59,923 bases of DNA from Wohlfahrtiimonas populi (GTDB lineage: Bacteria > Pseudomonadota > Gammaproteobacteria > Cardiobacteriales > Wohlfahrtiimonadaceae), in contig NZ_MVDN01000001.1 in NCBI RefSeq assembly GCF_002006795.1, positions 385,149-445,071 of the forward strand, in the 5' to 3' direction. How positions within the stretch are numbered: position 1 is the stretch's first letter; every line of letters begins with the position of its first letter. Of the stretch, positions 51,821 to 59,923 are shown piece after piece. A model generated the notes under the pieces. The model made no database searches. It had not been told where the DNA came from and worked only from the letters and a program-made list of their open reading frames with translations. The translations under genes and the position numbers were made by a program.

Positions 51821-51852
51821 AAAAAAACTCTAAATCACATCTGACTTAGAGT
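51821..51852 (-). terminator. HU gene terminator
   Basis: On the minus strand ACTCTAA / TTAGAGT (51827-51852), 12-nt loop, followed by a run of T residues, 16 bp after the HU stop. Confidence 0.75.
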
Positions 51853-51867
51853 TCTTTAGAGAAGCAA

Positions 51868-52176
51868 TTACTTCTTCTTAGCTACTTTTTTAGCTTCTGG
51901 ACCATTTACTGCATCTTTCAAGCCTTTACCTGCTTTGAACGCTGGTACTTTAGATGCTTTGATCTGAATTGTTTTTTCTGGGTTACGTGGGTCACGGCCT
52001 ACGCGTGCAGCACGATCACGTACTGAGAAAGTACCGAAACCGATTAAAGTAACGCTGTCACCATTTTTCAAAGTTTCTTTAACTGTTTCCATCACTGCAT
52101 CAACTGTTTTAGCTGCTGCTACTTTACTGATGTCTGCTTTTTCTGCAACTGCTGCAATTAGTTCTGTTTTATTCAT
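51868..52176 (-). CDS. hupB: HU-family histone-like DNA-binding protein
   Basis: 102 residues, about 12 longer than E. coli HU because of the Lys-rich tail AKKVAKKK. Body is typical: MNKTELIAAVAEKADISK, FGTFSVRDRAARVGRDPRNPEKTIQIKASKVPAFKAGKGLK with the DNA-intercalating Pro in the arm. It is a dimeric nucleoid protein. Position directly after lon is the same as E. coli lon-hupB. Shine-Dalgarno is AGGTAG; gap to lon 106 bp suggests an own promoter. Confidence 0.95.
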   Translation of the reverse strand: MNKTELIAAVAEKADISKVAAAKTVDAVMETVKETLKNGDSVTLIGFGTFSVRDRAARVGRDPRNPEKTIQIKASKVPAFKAGKGLKDAVNGPEAKKVAKKK

Positions 52177-52282
52177 AAATTACCTACCTAGTTATTATAT
52201 ACAAGTTCAAACATACTGATCCCCAGCTTTTAGGGGATACAATATGCTTTATACGTTGCAATTCCTAGGTAGTCAAGAAATT

Positions 52283-54757
52283 TTAGCAGTGTTTCTCTGT
52301 ACTCTTGATGTTGCTCATAGGTACTGAAAAGTCTTCCAATGCATTATATCCTTGAAATTCATCATCTTTTTCGATATTTTTCACAAAAGAGTGCTGAATC
52401 ACTTCATCGAAATGTGACACTGGAATAATGGTTAATTGCTTCTTAATTTCAGCAGGAATATCCTCTAAATCTTTGATATTTTCTTCAGGGATCAGAACTG
52501 TTTTCAAACCAGCACGTGCGGCTGCCAACAATTTTTCCTTCAATCCACCAATCGCCAAGATGTTACCACGCAACGTTACTTCACCCGTCATACCGATATC
52601 TGAGCGAATCGCTTGATTCAATAATGCAGACAAAATTGCAACGGTAATTGCACCACCAGCACTTGGACCATCTTTTGGCACAGCACCTTCTGGTGCATGC
52701 ACATGAATATCCAATTTATCTGCAAAATCATGCGCTAAACCATAAGATCTCGCACGTGAACGAATCAAACTCATTGCTGTACGCATAGATTCTTTCATCA
52801 CATCACCCAAACTACCTGTTGTGATTAAGTTACCTTTGCCCGGCATCACTTCAACTTCAATGCCTAACAATTCACCGCCCATTTGCGTCCAAGCTAAGCC
52901 ATTCACGTAGCCCACTTGATCTTCTTTCTCTTTCACACCGAAGCGGAAACGTGGAACACCTAAATATGATTCCAACATTTTCTTCGTTAGAGTGACAGGC
53001 TTATGATCATTCACTTTCGTTGCAGCTTTGCCTTTTTTGCCATCAGATTTCTTCATGATCTCTTTAATCACTTTACGGCAAACTTTTGCAATTTCACGAT
53101 CTAAAGAACGTACACCAGCTTCTTTCGTATATAAACGAATGATATCCAACATGATTGCATCAGAAACCTTAATCGCATCTTCCTTCAACTTGTGCTCTTT
53201 CAACTGCTTTGGCAACAAGTAATTCTTAGCGATATCTAATTTTTCAAGTTCTGTATAGCTTGATAATTCGATGATCTCCATACGATCACGGAGTGGGCCA
53301 GGAATGTTAAAGCTATTCGCTGTTGCAATGAACATCACTTCAGACAAATCCACATCCACATCCAAATAGTGATCATTGAACGTAGAGTTTTGCTCGGGGT
53401 CTAAAACTTCCAACATTGCATGAGCAGGATCACCTTTATAATCCGAACCCATTTTATCGATTTCATCCAATAACATCAATGGGTTTTTAGTTTTAGCTTT
53501 AGACAACATTTGTACGATTTTACCTGGCAAAGCTCCAATATAAGTACGACGATGACCACGAATTTCTGATTCATCATGCACACCGCCCAAGCTCATGCGC
53601 ACCAATTCACGGCCAGTGGCATCTGCAATTGAACGCGCCAATGTTGTTTTACCAACACCCGGCGGACCAATTAAGCATAAAATATTACCTTTCACACTTT
53701 TCGTATGATTAGTTACTGCTAAATATTCTAAAATGCGCTCTTTCACTTTTTCTAAACCAGAGTGATCTTTATCCAAGCGATCTTCCGCTTTCACGATGTC
53801 ATATTTCAAACGTGAACGTTTGTTCCATGGCATTTTCAATAACCAATCAATATAAGTACGCGCAACTGTACCTTCTGATGACATGGCTGGCATAGATTTC
53901 AAGCGTTTCAATTCTGTTAATGCTTTTTCTTCTGCTTCTTTTGGCATTTTTGTTTCAAGAATTTTCTCTTCCAATTGATCCAATTCAGACAAGCCAGATT
54001 CATTCAAATCATCCAATTCAGTACGAATCGCTTTGATCTGTTCATTCAAATAATATTCGCGCTGATTCTTGCTCATCTGCTTTTGTACAGAAGCTTGAAT
54101 ACGATTTTGCGTTTCTAAAACATCCACTTCATAAGTCAATTGTGATACTAAGTTTTTCACCAATTGACCCAATGCAGGCTCTTCTAAAACTTCTTGTTTT
54201 TTCGCAATCGAAACAGGCAAATAATTAATGACTTTAATTGCCAACTGTTTCAAATCATCTTCATGTTTAATATTTTTTAATAAATCTTCAGGGATTTTCG
54301 TCAATGTAGAAATATTATTGAATAAGTTACGAATCACATTGCCATAAACTTTAGATAAGTTTTCTGATAAATCCTCTTCAATTGGTTCCAATGAATAATC
54401 TGCAATGCAATAATCCAAATCCTCTTCGCTATCATCTGCTACAACCTTATTGATCGCCTGTAATTTAATGCGCTCATCCGTTTCCACGAGCACTTTATAT
54501 GTGCCATCTTCAATTTGAACTTTTTGAATAATACGACCGATAACACCTGTACCATAAACACTTTCCATGTCTACAATTTCGCTATCCATAGATATATGAG
54601 TCACGAGCAACACTTCATTGTTAAAATCTTCGGCTGCTTGCAATGCGCCCATAGAAAGCGGACGACCAATCAAAAGTGGCACTGTTGATGTTGGGAATAC
54701 CACTAAATCACGAATCGCAATAATTGGACGCTGATGAATTTCTTGGGAATGTGACAT
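52283..54757 (-). CDS. lon: ATP-dependent protease La (Lon)
   Basis: 824 residues (E. coli 784). N-terminal substrate domain from [25 protein letters not shown]+ module with Walker A GPPGVGKT at 364-371 and Walker B LLDEIDK, then the Ser-Lys protease domain with catalytic Ser699 (GPSAGGA) and Lys about 742 (GGLKEK). All intact. A charged insert around residue 600 ([19 protein letters not shown]) and a 20-residue longer C-terminal tail account for the extra length. Divergent from uvrB; no sigma32-type promoter was recognised upstream. Confidence 0.97.
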   Translation of the reverse strand: MSHSQEIHQRPIIAIRDLVVFPTSTVPLLIGRPLSMGALQAAEDFNNEVLLVTHISMDSEIVDMESVYGTGVIGRIIQKVQIEDGTYKVLVETDERIKLQAINKVVADDSEEDLDYCIADYSLEPIEEDLSENLSKVYGNVIRNLFNNISTLTKIPEDLLKNIKHEDDLKQLAIKVINYLPVSIAKKQEVLEEPALGQLVKNLVSQLTYEVDVLETQNRIQASVQKQMSKNQREYYLNEQIKAIRTELDDLNESGLSELDQLEEKILETKMPKEAEEKALTELKRLKSMPAMSSEGTVARTYIDWLLKMPWNKRSRLKYDIVKAEDRLDKDHSGLEKVKERILEYLAVTNHTKSVKGNILCLIGPPGVGKTTLARSIADATGRELVRMSLGGVHDESEIRGHRRTYIGALPGKIVQMLSKAKTKNPLMLLDEIDKMGSDYKGDPAHAMLEVLDPEQNSTFNDHYLDVDVDLSEVMFIATANSFNIPGPLRDRMEIIELSSYTELEKLDIAKNYLLPKQLKEHKLKEDAIKVSDAIMLDIIRLYTKEAGVRSLDREIAKVCRKVIKEIMKKSDGKKGKAATKVNDHKPVTLTKKMLESYLGVPRFRFGVKEKEDQVGYVNGLAWTQMGGELLGIEVEVMPGKGNLITTGSLGDVMKESMRTAMSLIRSRARSYGLAHDFADKLDIHVHAPEGAVPKDGPSAGGAITVAILSALLNQAIRSDIGMTGEVTLRGNILAIGGLKEKLLAAARAGLKTVLIPEENIKDLEDIPAEIKKQLTIIPVSHFDEVIQHSFVKNIEKDDEFQGYNALEDFSVPMSNIKSTEKHC

Positions 54758-54914
54758 AATATAATAACGACTCCAAAATAATTTTTAGATAACGACTGGT
54801 AAACTGTACCATCGTAACTGATTTTTTAAATCATACAATTTAAAATTTCACACTTGTTTATCAATGGAGGCGCCACCATTAAAATTCAATCCTGTTATTA
54901 AATATTTATTAAAA

Positions 54915-56909
54915 ATGAACTTATTTGAGCTAAAAAGTGATTACAAACCCGCGGGTGATCAACCAACCGCCATCCAAAGTTTAGTGAATGGCTTAGAAAA
55001 TGGTCTCTCATCTCAAACATTATTGGGCGTAACTGGCTCGGGTAAAACTTTTACCATGGCAAATATTATTGCTCAGACACAGCGCCCTGCCATTATTCTT
55101 GCGCCCAATAAAACATTAGCTGCTCAACTTTATGGGGAAATGAAAGAATTCTTTCCAAATAATGCTGTTGAATACTTTGTTTCCTACTATGATTATTACC
55201 AACCCGAAGCTTATGTTGCAGCCTCAGATACTTATATTGAAAAAGATGCTTCTGTGAATGATCACATTGAACAGATGCGATTATCCGCAACCAAAGCAAT
55301 TTTGGAGCGTAACGATACAATCATTGTGGCAACGGTTTCTTCCATCTATGGCTTGGGTGATAAAGATCACTATATGAAGATGATTCTACATCTTTCAGTG
55401 GGTGAAATGATTGATCAACGCAGTATTTTAAAACGATTAGCAGAACTCCAATATACAAGAAATGATGTTGTACTTGAACGTGGTAATTTTAGAGTTCGTG
55501 GAGATGTCATTGATGTATTCCCTGCTGAGAGTGAACGCTATGCTGTTCGCATCGAATTGTTTGATGATGAAGTAGAACGTTTAAGCTTTTTTGATCCATT
55601 AACTGGTCATGTTGAGCGTAAAGTGCCACGCTTAACTGTTTACCCTTCGAGCCATTATGTCACACCAAGAGAGACATTATTGGCAGCCATTGAAGAGATT
55701 AAAGAAGAATTGGTTCAACAACTAGCATACCTTCGCGCCAATGACAAATTAGTTGAAGCACAAAGATTAGAGCAACGTACAAGATTTGACATCGAAATGA
55801 TCGTAGAATTAGGTTATTGCCAAGGCATTGAAAACTATTCGCGCTATTTATCGGGGAGAAATTCAGGCGATGCACCGCCAACGCTATTTGATTACTTGCC
55901 AGCCAATGCACTACTTTTCATCGATGAATCTCACGTAACCATTCCACAATTGGGTGCAATGTATAAAGGTGATCGATCACGGAAAGAAAACTTGGTAACT
56001 TATGGCTTCCGTTTACCTTCAGCGTTAGATAATCGTCCACTTAGATTTGATGAATTTGAAAAACTCATGCCACAATCTATATTTGTTTCCGCAACACCAA
56101 GTGTTTATGAAGCAGACAATGCAGATAATATTGCAGAACAAGTTGTGAGACCTACAGGGTTATTAGATCCTATTTTAGAAGTCCGCCCAGCGGACACACA
56201 AGTGGATGACGTATTAAGCGAAATCTATAAACGCGTCACTAAAGGTGAGCGTGTATTAATCACAACGTTGACGAAACGCATGAGTGAAGATCTCACAGAT
56301 TTCTTGAATGAGCATCAAGTAAAAGTTCGTTATCTCCATTCAGATATTGATACTGTAGAACGTACAGAGATCATCCGTGATCTTCGTTTAGGTGTATTTG
56401 ATGTTTTAGTTGGGATTAACTTATTGCGTGAAGGCTTAGATATTCCTGAAGTTTCCTTAGTTGCAATATTGGATGCAGATAAGGAAGGATTCTTACGCTC
56501 TGAAAGATCATTGATTCAAACCATTGGCCGAGCAGCACGTAACTCTGAAGGTAAAGCAATTTTGTATGCCAATAAAATCACTAAGGCAATGGCAGCCGCG
56601 ATTGGCGAAACAGAACGACGCAGAGCAAAACAAGAAGAATATAATGAATTGCATAGCATAACGCCCAAAACTGTCCACAAGAAAGTTGCAGATATTATGA
56701 GTGAAGCCCGTGATATAGAGGATAATGGTGATGATCGACAAAACTGGACATCAAATATTGACTTAAATCAAATTAAAGATCCTAAAATCGTCACTGAAAA
56801 AATTGCAGCCCTAGAAAAACAGATGATGGAACATGCAAAGAATTTAGAATTTGAAGAGGCTGCTAAAGTGCGTGATGAGATTGATTATTTAAAAAGACAT
56901 TTTATTTAG
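54915..56909 (+). CDS. uvrB: Excinuclease ABC subunit B
   Basis: 664 residues (E. coli 673). Walker A GVTGSGKT at 38-45, one residue from the E. coli position, beta-hairpin [10 protein letters not shown], motifs with [13 protein letters not shown] near 500, and the C-terminal UVR domain [23 protein letters not shown] that binds UvrC. It verifies damage and loads UvrC in nucleotide-excision repair. The open frame starts at 54864, which would add 17 residues; I take the ATG at 54915 because it aligns with the family N-terminus, although no Shine-Dalgarno is visible. Confidence 0.96.
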   Translation: MNLFELKSDYKPAGDQPTAIQSLVNGLENGLSSQTLLGVTGSGKTFTMANIIAQTQRPAIILAPNKTLAAQLYGEMKEFFPNNAVEYFVSYYDYYQPEAYVAASDTYIEKDASVNDHIEQMRLSATKAILERNDTIIVATVSSIYGLGDKDHYMKMILHLSVGEMIDQRSILKRLAELQYTRNDVVLERGNFRVRGDVIDVFPAESERYAVRIELFDDEVERLSFFDPLTGHVERKVPRLTVYPSSHYVTPRETLLAAIEEIKEELVQQLAYLRANDKLVEAQRLEQRTRFDIEMIVELGYCQGIENYSRYLSGRNSGDAPPTLFDYLPANALLFIDESHVTIPQLGAMYKGDRSRKENLVTYGFRLPSALDNRPLRFDEFEKLMPQSIFVSATPSVYEADNADNIAEQVVRPTGLLDPILEVRPADTQVDDVLSEIYKRVTKGERVLITTLTKRMSEDLTDFLNEHQVKVRYLHSDIDTVERTEIIRDLRLGVFDVLVGINLLREGLDIPEVSLVAILDADKEGFLRSERSLIQTIGRAARNSEGKAILYANKITKAMAAAIGETERRRAKQEEYNELHSITPKTVHKKVADIMSEARDIEDNGDDRQNWTSNIDLNQIKDPKIVTEKIAALEKQMMEHAKNLEFEEAAKVRDEIDYLKRHFI

Positions 56910-56948
56910 TTTCTTATTTTGTAACCATTCAAAATTCTATAGATAAAA

Positions 56949-56976
56949 AGAAACCCCGCAAGCGGGGCTCTTTTTG
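56949..56976. terminator. Bidirectional terminator between uvrB and pilin gene
   Basis: CCCCGC / GCGGGG stem (56954-56967) with flanking A and T runs on both sides. Serves the convergent uvrB and pilin genes. Confidence 0.88.
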
Positions 56977-56992
56977 GATTGCCACTAAATCT

Positions 56993-57550
56993 TTAGTGAG
57001 CTTCTGTACGGCAGTTAGCCGGTAACCATTTTGATTCAATAGCATTAGTATTTGTAGCTGCACGTGGCATACAAGCCCATTTAACAGACCCTTGCTCAGC
57101 AGCGCCAAATAACACTGGAGCAATAGTCAAAACACCTGCACCATTACCTGCAGTATATGTATTTTGAGCAGAAGCCCCTGTAACTTTTTGATTATAGTGA
57201 ATCAAAATATTAGTTACATTACTACCAGGTACTAAAGTCAATGAAGAATTAACTTTAGTATTACTGCCGTTGTAACCTGTTCCTGAGATAATTTCAACAC
57301 CAGATACTGATTGACCAACAATAGTATTAGCAGGTGAAATTCCTGCTAATGCATTTGTTGTTGGCCATGTACCAGTAGTTGAGAATACTTCAGTCGCCGC
57401 TAATTTAGCAGCAGTTGCTAAAGCAATACCTTCTGATACATAAGTACGCTTAGTGTAGTCTTGATAAGCAGGCAATGCGAACATTGATAAGATGCCGATG
57501 ATAGCAACAACGATCATTAACTCGATTAATGTAAAACCTTTCTGTAACAT
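56993..57550 (-). CDS. pilA: Type IVa major-pilin-like protein
   Basis: 185 residues. Short leader MLQKG, then the prepilin peptidase site and hydrophobic helix [27 protein letters not shown] with the conserved Glu5 of the mature pilin. The Ser/Thr/Gly/Asn-rich C-terminal head ends with a disulfide pair, Cys in WACMPRA and NCRTEAH, the D-region of pilins. Pilins of this type form fibres for adhesion, twitching and DNA uptake. It stands alone, without other pil genes nearby. Confidence 0.92.
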   Translation of the reverse strand: MLQKGFTLIELMIVVAIIGILSMFALPAYQDYTKRTYVSEGIALATAAKLAATEVFSTTGTWPTTNALAGISPANTIVGQSVSGVEIISGTGYNGSNTKVNSSLTLVPGSNVTNILIHYNQKVTGASAQNTYTAGNGAGVLTIAPVLFGAAEQGSVKWACMPRAATNTNAIESKWLPANCRTEAH

Positions 57551-57776
57551 AATTTTCTCTCCAAAAATTAATTATTATTGTCTAGTGACGTTTGATACAA
57601 AGCAAAACACATGCCAAATTAAAAACAATACAATAAAATCAATTACATATATAAAAATATATTTATATTAACATCACCACTAAGCTTTAGCCGAAGATAA
57701 TTTTGAATGATATGACTTAAATGGTCACTTTATAAAATCTCTTCAGGCACAACTATATCATAATTACAAAAAGCCA
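57551..57776. other. AT-rich intergenic region upstream of the pilin gene
   Basis: Most of the 389-bp gap between the pilin gene and holB. It should hold the pilin promoter (possibly sigma54, as for many pilA genes), but I could not identify GG-N10-GC boxes with confidence. No open frame or palindrome that I can support. Confidence 0.4.
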
Positions 57777-57809
57777 TAAAAAAAGCCCACATCCAAATGG
57801 ATGTGGGCT
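57777..57809 (-). terminator. holB terminator
   Basis: On the minus strand AGCCCACATCC / GGATGTGGGCT (11 pairs, 4-nt loop) followed by seven or more T residues. It marks the end of the mltG-tmk-holB unit, 130 bp after the holB stop. Confidence 0.88.
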
Positions 57810-57939
57810 GAAGTGGAGATGCTATTATTATTTATAATTCTGTAAAATTTATTTATATCTTTTTACATGATTACAAATAAGCAAAATAGATACCATTAAA
57901 ATAAAATCATTAAAATTCAATACATTATAAAATTAAATT

Positions 57940-58890
57940 TTATAGTTTCATCAGCCATTCTTGAACCATCCACTCCTGTTTAACACTTGTTGATGATAAT
58001 TCAATAATTTTCACAAATGATTCATAGCTTTCAAAAAGCGCAGTAGATGATAGGCTAACCAACGATACCATCACATTCTCTTGATTCTGAGCGCCTTTAA
58101 TTGCACTCATTAACCAATATAAAATCAAATGAGATGCAAACTGCCAATTTTTGACAATGAAATCAGACAGCTCATCCAAATTGCTTTTGTGCTGTAAATA
58201 TCGACTACAGAGCCTTTCTAACTCATTCATAACTGATAAAACATCAGCTGACAAAAATTGGTACGACAAAACTGGTCGTCCATAACTTAATGTTAATATC
58301 TGCTGAATATCTGCATCATTTGTATCACTCACAGCACGTTGCAACCAATTAAAGATGCCTTCTTTCTGACCAACTATTGACAATAATTGTCTTTGGCAAC
58401 GACTTGTGATGGTAATGGGTAATTTCTTAGGATAACTTGTCACTAGAATTAAGTAACAATTATTGACAGGCTCTTCTAATGTTTTTAATAAAGCGTTCGC
58501 AGCATTGAGATTCATTTCATGCGCGTCATGAATCACAATGACCTTCCTGCCTGTTTCACTCGTCATTTGTGCAAATTGAATGAGCTGACGAATTTGGTCA
58601 ACCTTAATAAAATTACTCTTTTCTTCTGAAGCAACATTCATAAAGTCTGGATGGCTATTTTTACCAATCCATAAGCAACTTTGGCATTGCCCACAAGCAT
58701 GATGACTTTTACGATCTAAACATAAAATGCTTTTTGCAACATCATTGGCAAAAATTGATTTACCAATATCCTGCTCACCCGTAATTAATAATGACTGAGG
58801 AAATATTTTGACATCATAACGATTGACCATTTCTGTCAATTGATTTTCAAACCAAGGCAAGCATTCAAATTTTGTCACTGAATTATTCAT
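57940..58890 (-). CDS. holB: DNA polymerase III subunit delta'
   Basis: 316 residues (E. coli 334). AAA+ clamp-loader fold with a degenerate Walker A, GEQDIGKS, as expected for delta', zinc-binding Cys group (CxxCxSC in HACGQCQSC), ANALLKTLEEP and SRCQRQLL sensor text. It is the rigid arm of the clamp loader. It overlaps tmk by 4 nt (ATGA), so the two are coupled. Confidence 0.92.
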   Translation of the reverse strand: MNNSVTKFECLPWFENQLTEMVNRYDVKIFPQSLLITGEQDIGKSIFANDVAKSILCLDRKSHHACGQCQSCLWIGKNSHPDFMNVASEEKSNFIKVDQIRQLIQFAQMTSETGRKVIVIHDAHEMNLNAANALLKTLEEPVNNCYLILVTSYPKKLPITITSRCQRQLLSIVGQKEGIFNWLQRAVSDTNDADIQQILTLSYGRPVLSYQFLSADVLSVMNELERLCSRYLQHKSNLDELSDFIVKNWQFASHLILYWLMSAIKGAQNQENVMVSLVSLSSTALFESYESFVKIIELSSTSVKQEWMVQEWLMKL

Positions 58891-59504
58891 AGAAATTTCT
58901 GCAATGCAGTTTTAATCTGCAATGTAATATCATCAATGGATAATGCCGCGTTGATTTTGACAAACTGGCCAGGACGCTCTTCAGCTAATTTTGCATAACC
59001 TGAACGAACTTTTTCAAAAAACTCTATTTGCTCATTTTCAAAGCGATCCAAAGCCTGACGTTTTTTGGCGCGCGCAATACCATCTACCACTTCAATATCA
59101 AACCAGAAAGTATAATTAGGCTTTAACTCGCCTTGCAACCAAGATTCTAAATATGCAATATATTGTCGATCGATCGCTCGGCCTGCAGATTGATATGCAT
59201 AAGTTGCTTCTGTAAAGCGATCACACAAAACCCAATCACCGCGCTTCAATGCAGGCTTAATCACTTGTTCAATATGCTCTTTACGTGCTGCAAACATCAA
59301 TAACAACTCTGTTTCAGCACACATATTTTCTGTTAATAATAAATGACGGATTTTTTCAGAAAGATCTGTACCACCAGGTTCACGAGTTGTGACAACATTA
59401 ATACCTTGATCTGATAACCAATCTTTAATGACTGGAATTTGAGTGCTTTTACCAGCGCCTTCTGTACCTTCAAACGTAATAAAACGTCCAAGATTTTTTG
59501 ACAT
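58887..59504 (-). CDS. tmk: Thymidylate kinase
   Basis: 205 residues. P-loop FEGTEGAGKST, DR motif in TREPGGTDLSEKIRHLL, LID region DRFTEATYAYQSAGRAID, matching the E. coli-type (class II LID) enzyme. It phosphorylates dTMP to dTDP. Two bases after the mltG stop and overlapping holB, the standard mltG-tmk-holB order. Confidence 0.96.
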   Translation of the reverse strand: MSKNLGRFITFEGTEGAGKSTQIPVIKDWLSDQGINVVTTREPGGTDLSEKIRHLLLTENMCAETELLLMFAARKEHIEQVIKPALKRGDWVLCDRFTEATYAYQSAGRAIDRQYIAYLESWLQGELKPNYTFWFDIEVVDGIARAKKRQALDRFENEQIEFFEKVRSGYAKLAEERPGQFVKINAALSIDDITLQIKTALQKFL

Positions 59505-59506
59505 GA

Positions 59507-59923
59507 TTATTTTCCATTATTCAATCGTGCACGATATTCACGCACTGATTTATTATGTCCATCTAATGTTGCATTGAATACATGCTCGCCTGAGCCATCA
59601 CCTTTTGCCACAAAATATAAGCTATCGCCTTCTTTAGGGTTTGCAGCAGCATAAACTGCTGCAACACTTGGCATGGCAATTGGTGTTGGTGGTAAACCAT
59701 CTCTTGTATAAGTATTGTATGGCGTATCGCGCTGTAAATCACTGCGATAAATTGTACCGCGATATTTGTCACCTAAACCATAAATGACTGTAGGATCCGT
59801 TTGTAAACGCATGCCTTTTTGCAAACGACGAACAAATACACCTGAAATTTCAGGGCGTTCATGCGCAACACCTGTTTCTTTTTCGATAATAGAAGCCAAC
59901 GTCAATAATTCATGTTTATTCTG
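59507..59923 (-). CDS. mltG: Endolytic murein transglycosylase MltG, C-terminal part
   Basis: The frame is open to the window edge, so the N-terminus is missing; 138 residues are present. The catalytic region LASIIEKETG with the essential Glu is followed by GVFVRRLQKGMRLQTDPTVIYGLG, YNTYTRDGLPPTPIAMPSVAAVYAAANP and FVAKGDGSGEHVFNATLDGHNKSV, all standard MltG/YceG. It cuts nascent glycan strands at the inner membrane and sets chain length. Followed by tmk and holB on the same strand. Confidence 0.93.
   Translation of the reverse strand, partial: QNKHELLTLASIIEKETGVAHERPEISGVFVRRLQKGMRLQTDPTVIYGLGDKYRGTIYRSDLQRDTPYNTYTRDGLPPTPIAMPSVAAVYAAANPKEGDSLYFVAKGDGSGEHVFNATLDGHNKSVREYRARLNNGK

Noticed and set aside
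54758-54863. Heat-shock (sigma32) promoter before lon
   Set aside because: No CTTGAAA-like -35 with a CCCCAT-like -10 at proper spacing was found by eye.
1-59923. tRNA, rRNA, CRISPR arrays, insertion sequences, integrases
   Set aside because: None recognised; no direct-repeat array, no transposase or integrase frame, and gaps between genes are too AT-rich or short for structural RNA genes.

Overview
The window is a stretch of bacterial chromosome that is AT-rich (roughly 35-40 % G+C by eye, not computed) and densely coded. Several features point to a gammaproteobacterium: a UbiK homologue, DsbB, a lon-HU pair, a btsT-yjiX-yjiA cluster, a tmk-holB-mltG cluster, full-length HrpA, MetQ-type lipoproteins and a type IVa pilin. 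The genus cannot be fixed from the sequence alone; a low-G+C lineage such as Cardiobacteriales is only a guess. I see no rRNA, tRNA, CRISPR array, insertion sequence or prophage.

Layout. 1-8 kb: end of a VF530-type protein, an orphan MetQ lipoprotein, glycerol dehydrogenase, an AbgT transporter, a Dabb protein, a paired SMR exporter, RhtA and an unknown exported protein. 8-12 kb: a complete catechol-type siderophore ABC importer (two permeases, ATPase, lipoprotein) behind a Fur-box-like site. 12-16 kb: three consecutive CorA-family genes in one operon, led by a strong sigma70 promoter, an M-box (Mg2+) riboswitch and an intrinsic terminator. 16-27 kb: accessory genes, namely YceI, SDR, three GNAT acetyltransferases, AraC and TetR regulators, a dihydrofolate-reductase-like protein, chloramphenicol acetyltransferase, a TauE-type exporter and an AEC transporter. 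27-32 kb: riboflavin operon ribD-ribE-ribBA-ribH behind an FMN riboswitch. 32-44 kb: LysR/DoxX locus, MATE pump, PheC-like periplasmic protein, ChrA, redox genes (glutaredoxin-like, rhodanese, DsbB), UbiK, and an MHS-type MFS carrier. 44-60 kb: housekeeping genes hrpA, yjiA-yjiX-btsT, HU, lon, uvrB, pilin, and mltG-tmk-holB.

The most striking element is upstream of the chloramphenicol acetyltransferase gene. A 14-codon leader ORF with its own Shine-Dalgarno sequence ends just before a 10-bp hairpin whose 3' arm contains the cat ribosome-binding site. This is the layout of translational attenuation known from Gram-positive cat genes and from cmlA. It sits directly behind a TetR gene that has a perfect palindrome upstream, which suggests two-layer control. 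A second hairpin of similar design covers the ribosome-binding site of the SMR exporter pair. Other notable items are the M-box/CorA trio whose middle paralogue carries SMN in place of the GMN signature, and a seven-copy AAATAT repeat just upstream of a dihydrofolate-reductase-like gene.

Many start codons were moved inward from the longest open frame because a Shine-Dalgarno sequence, a terminator or a riboswitch lies inside the longer version; each entry says so.
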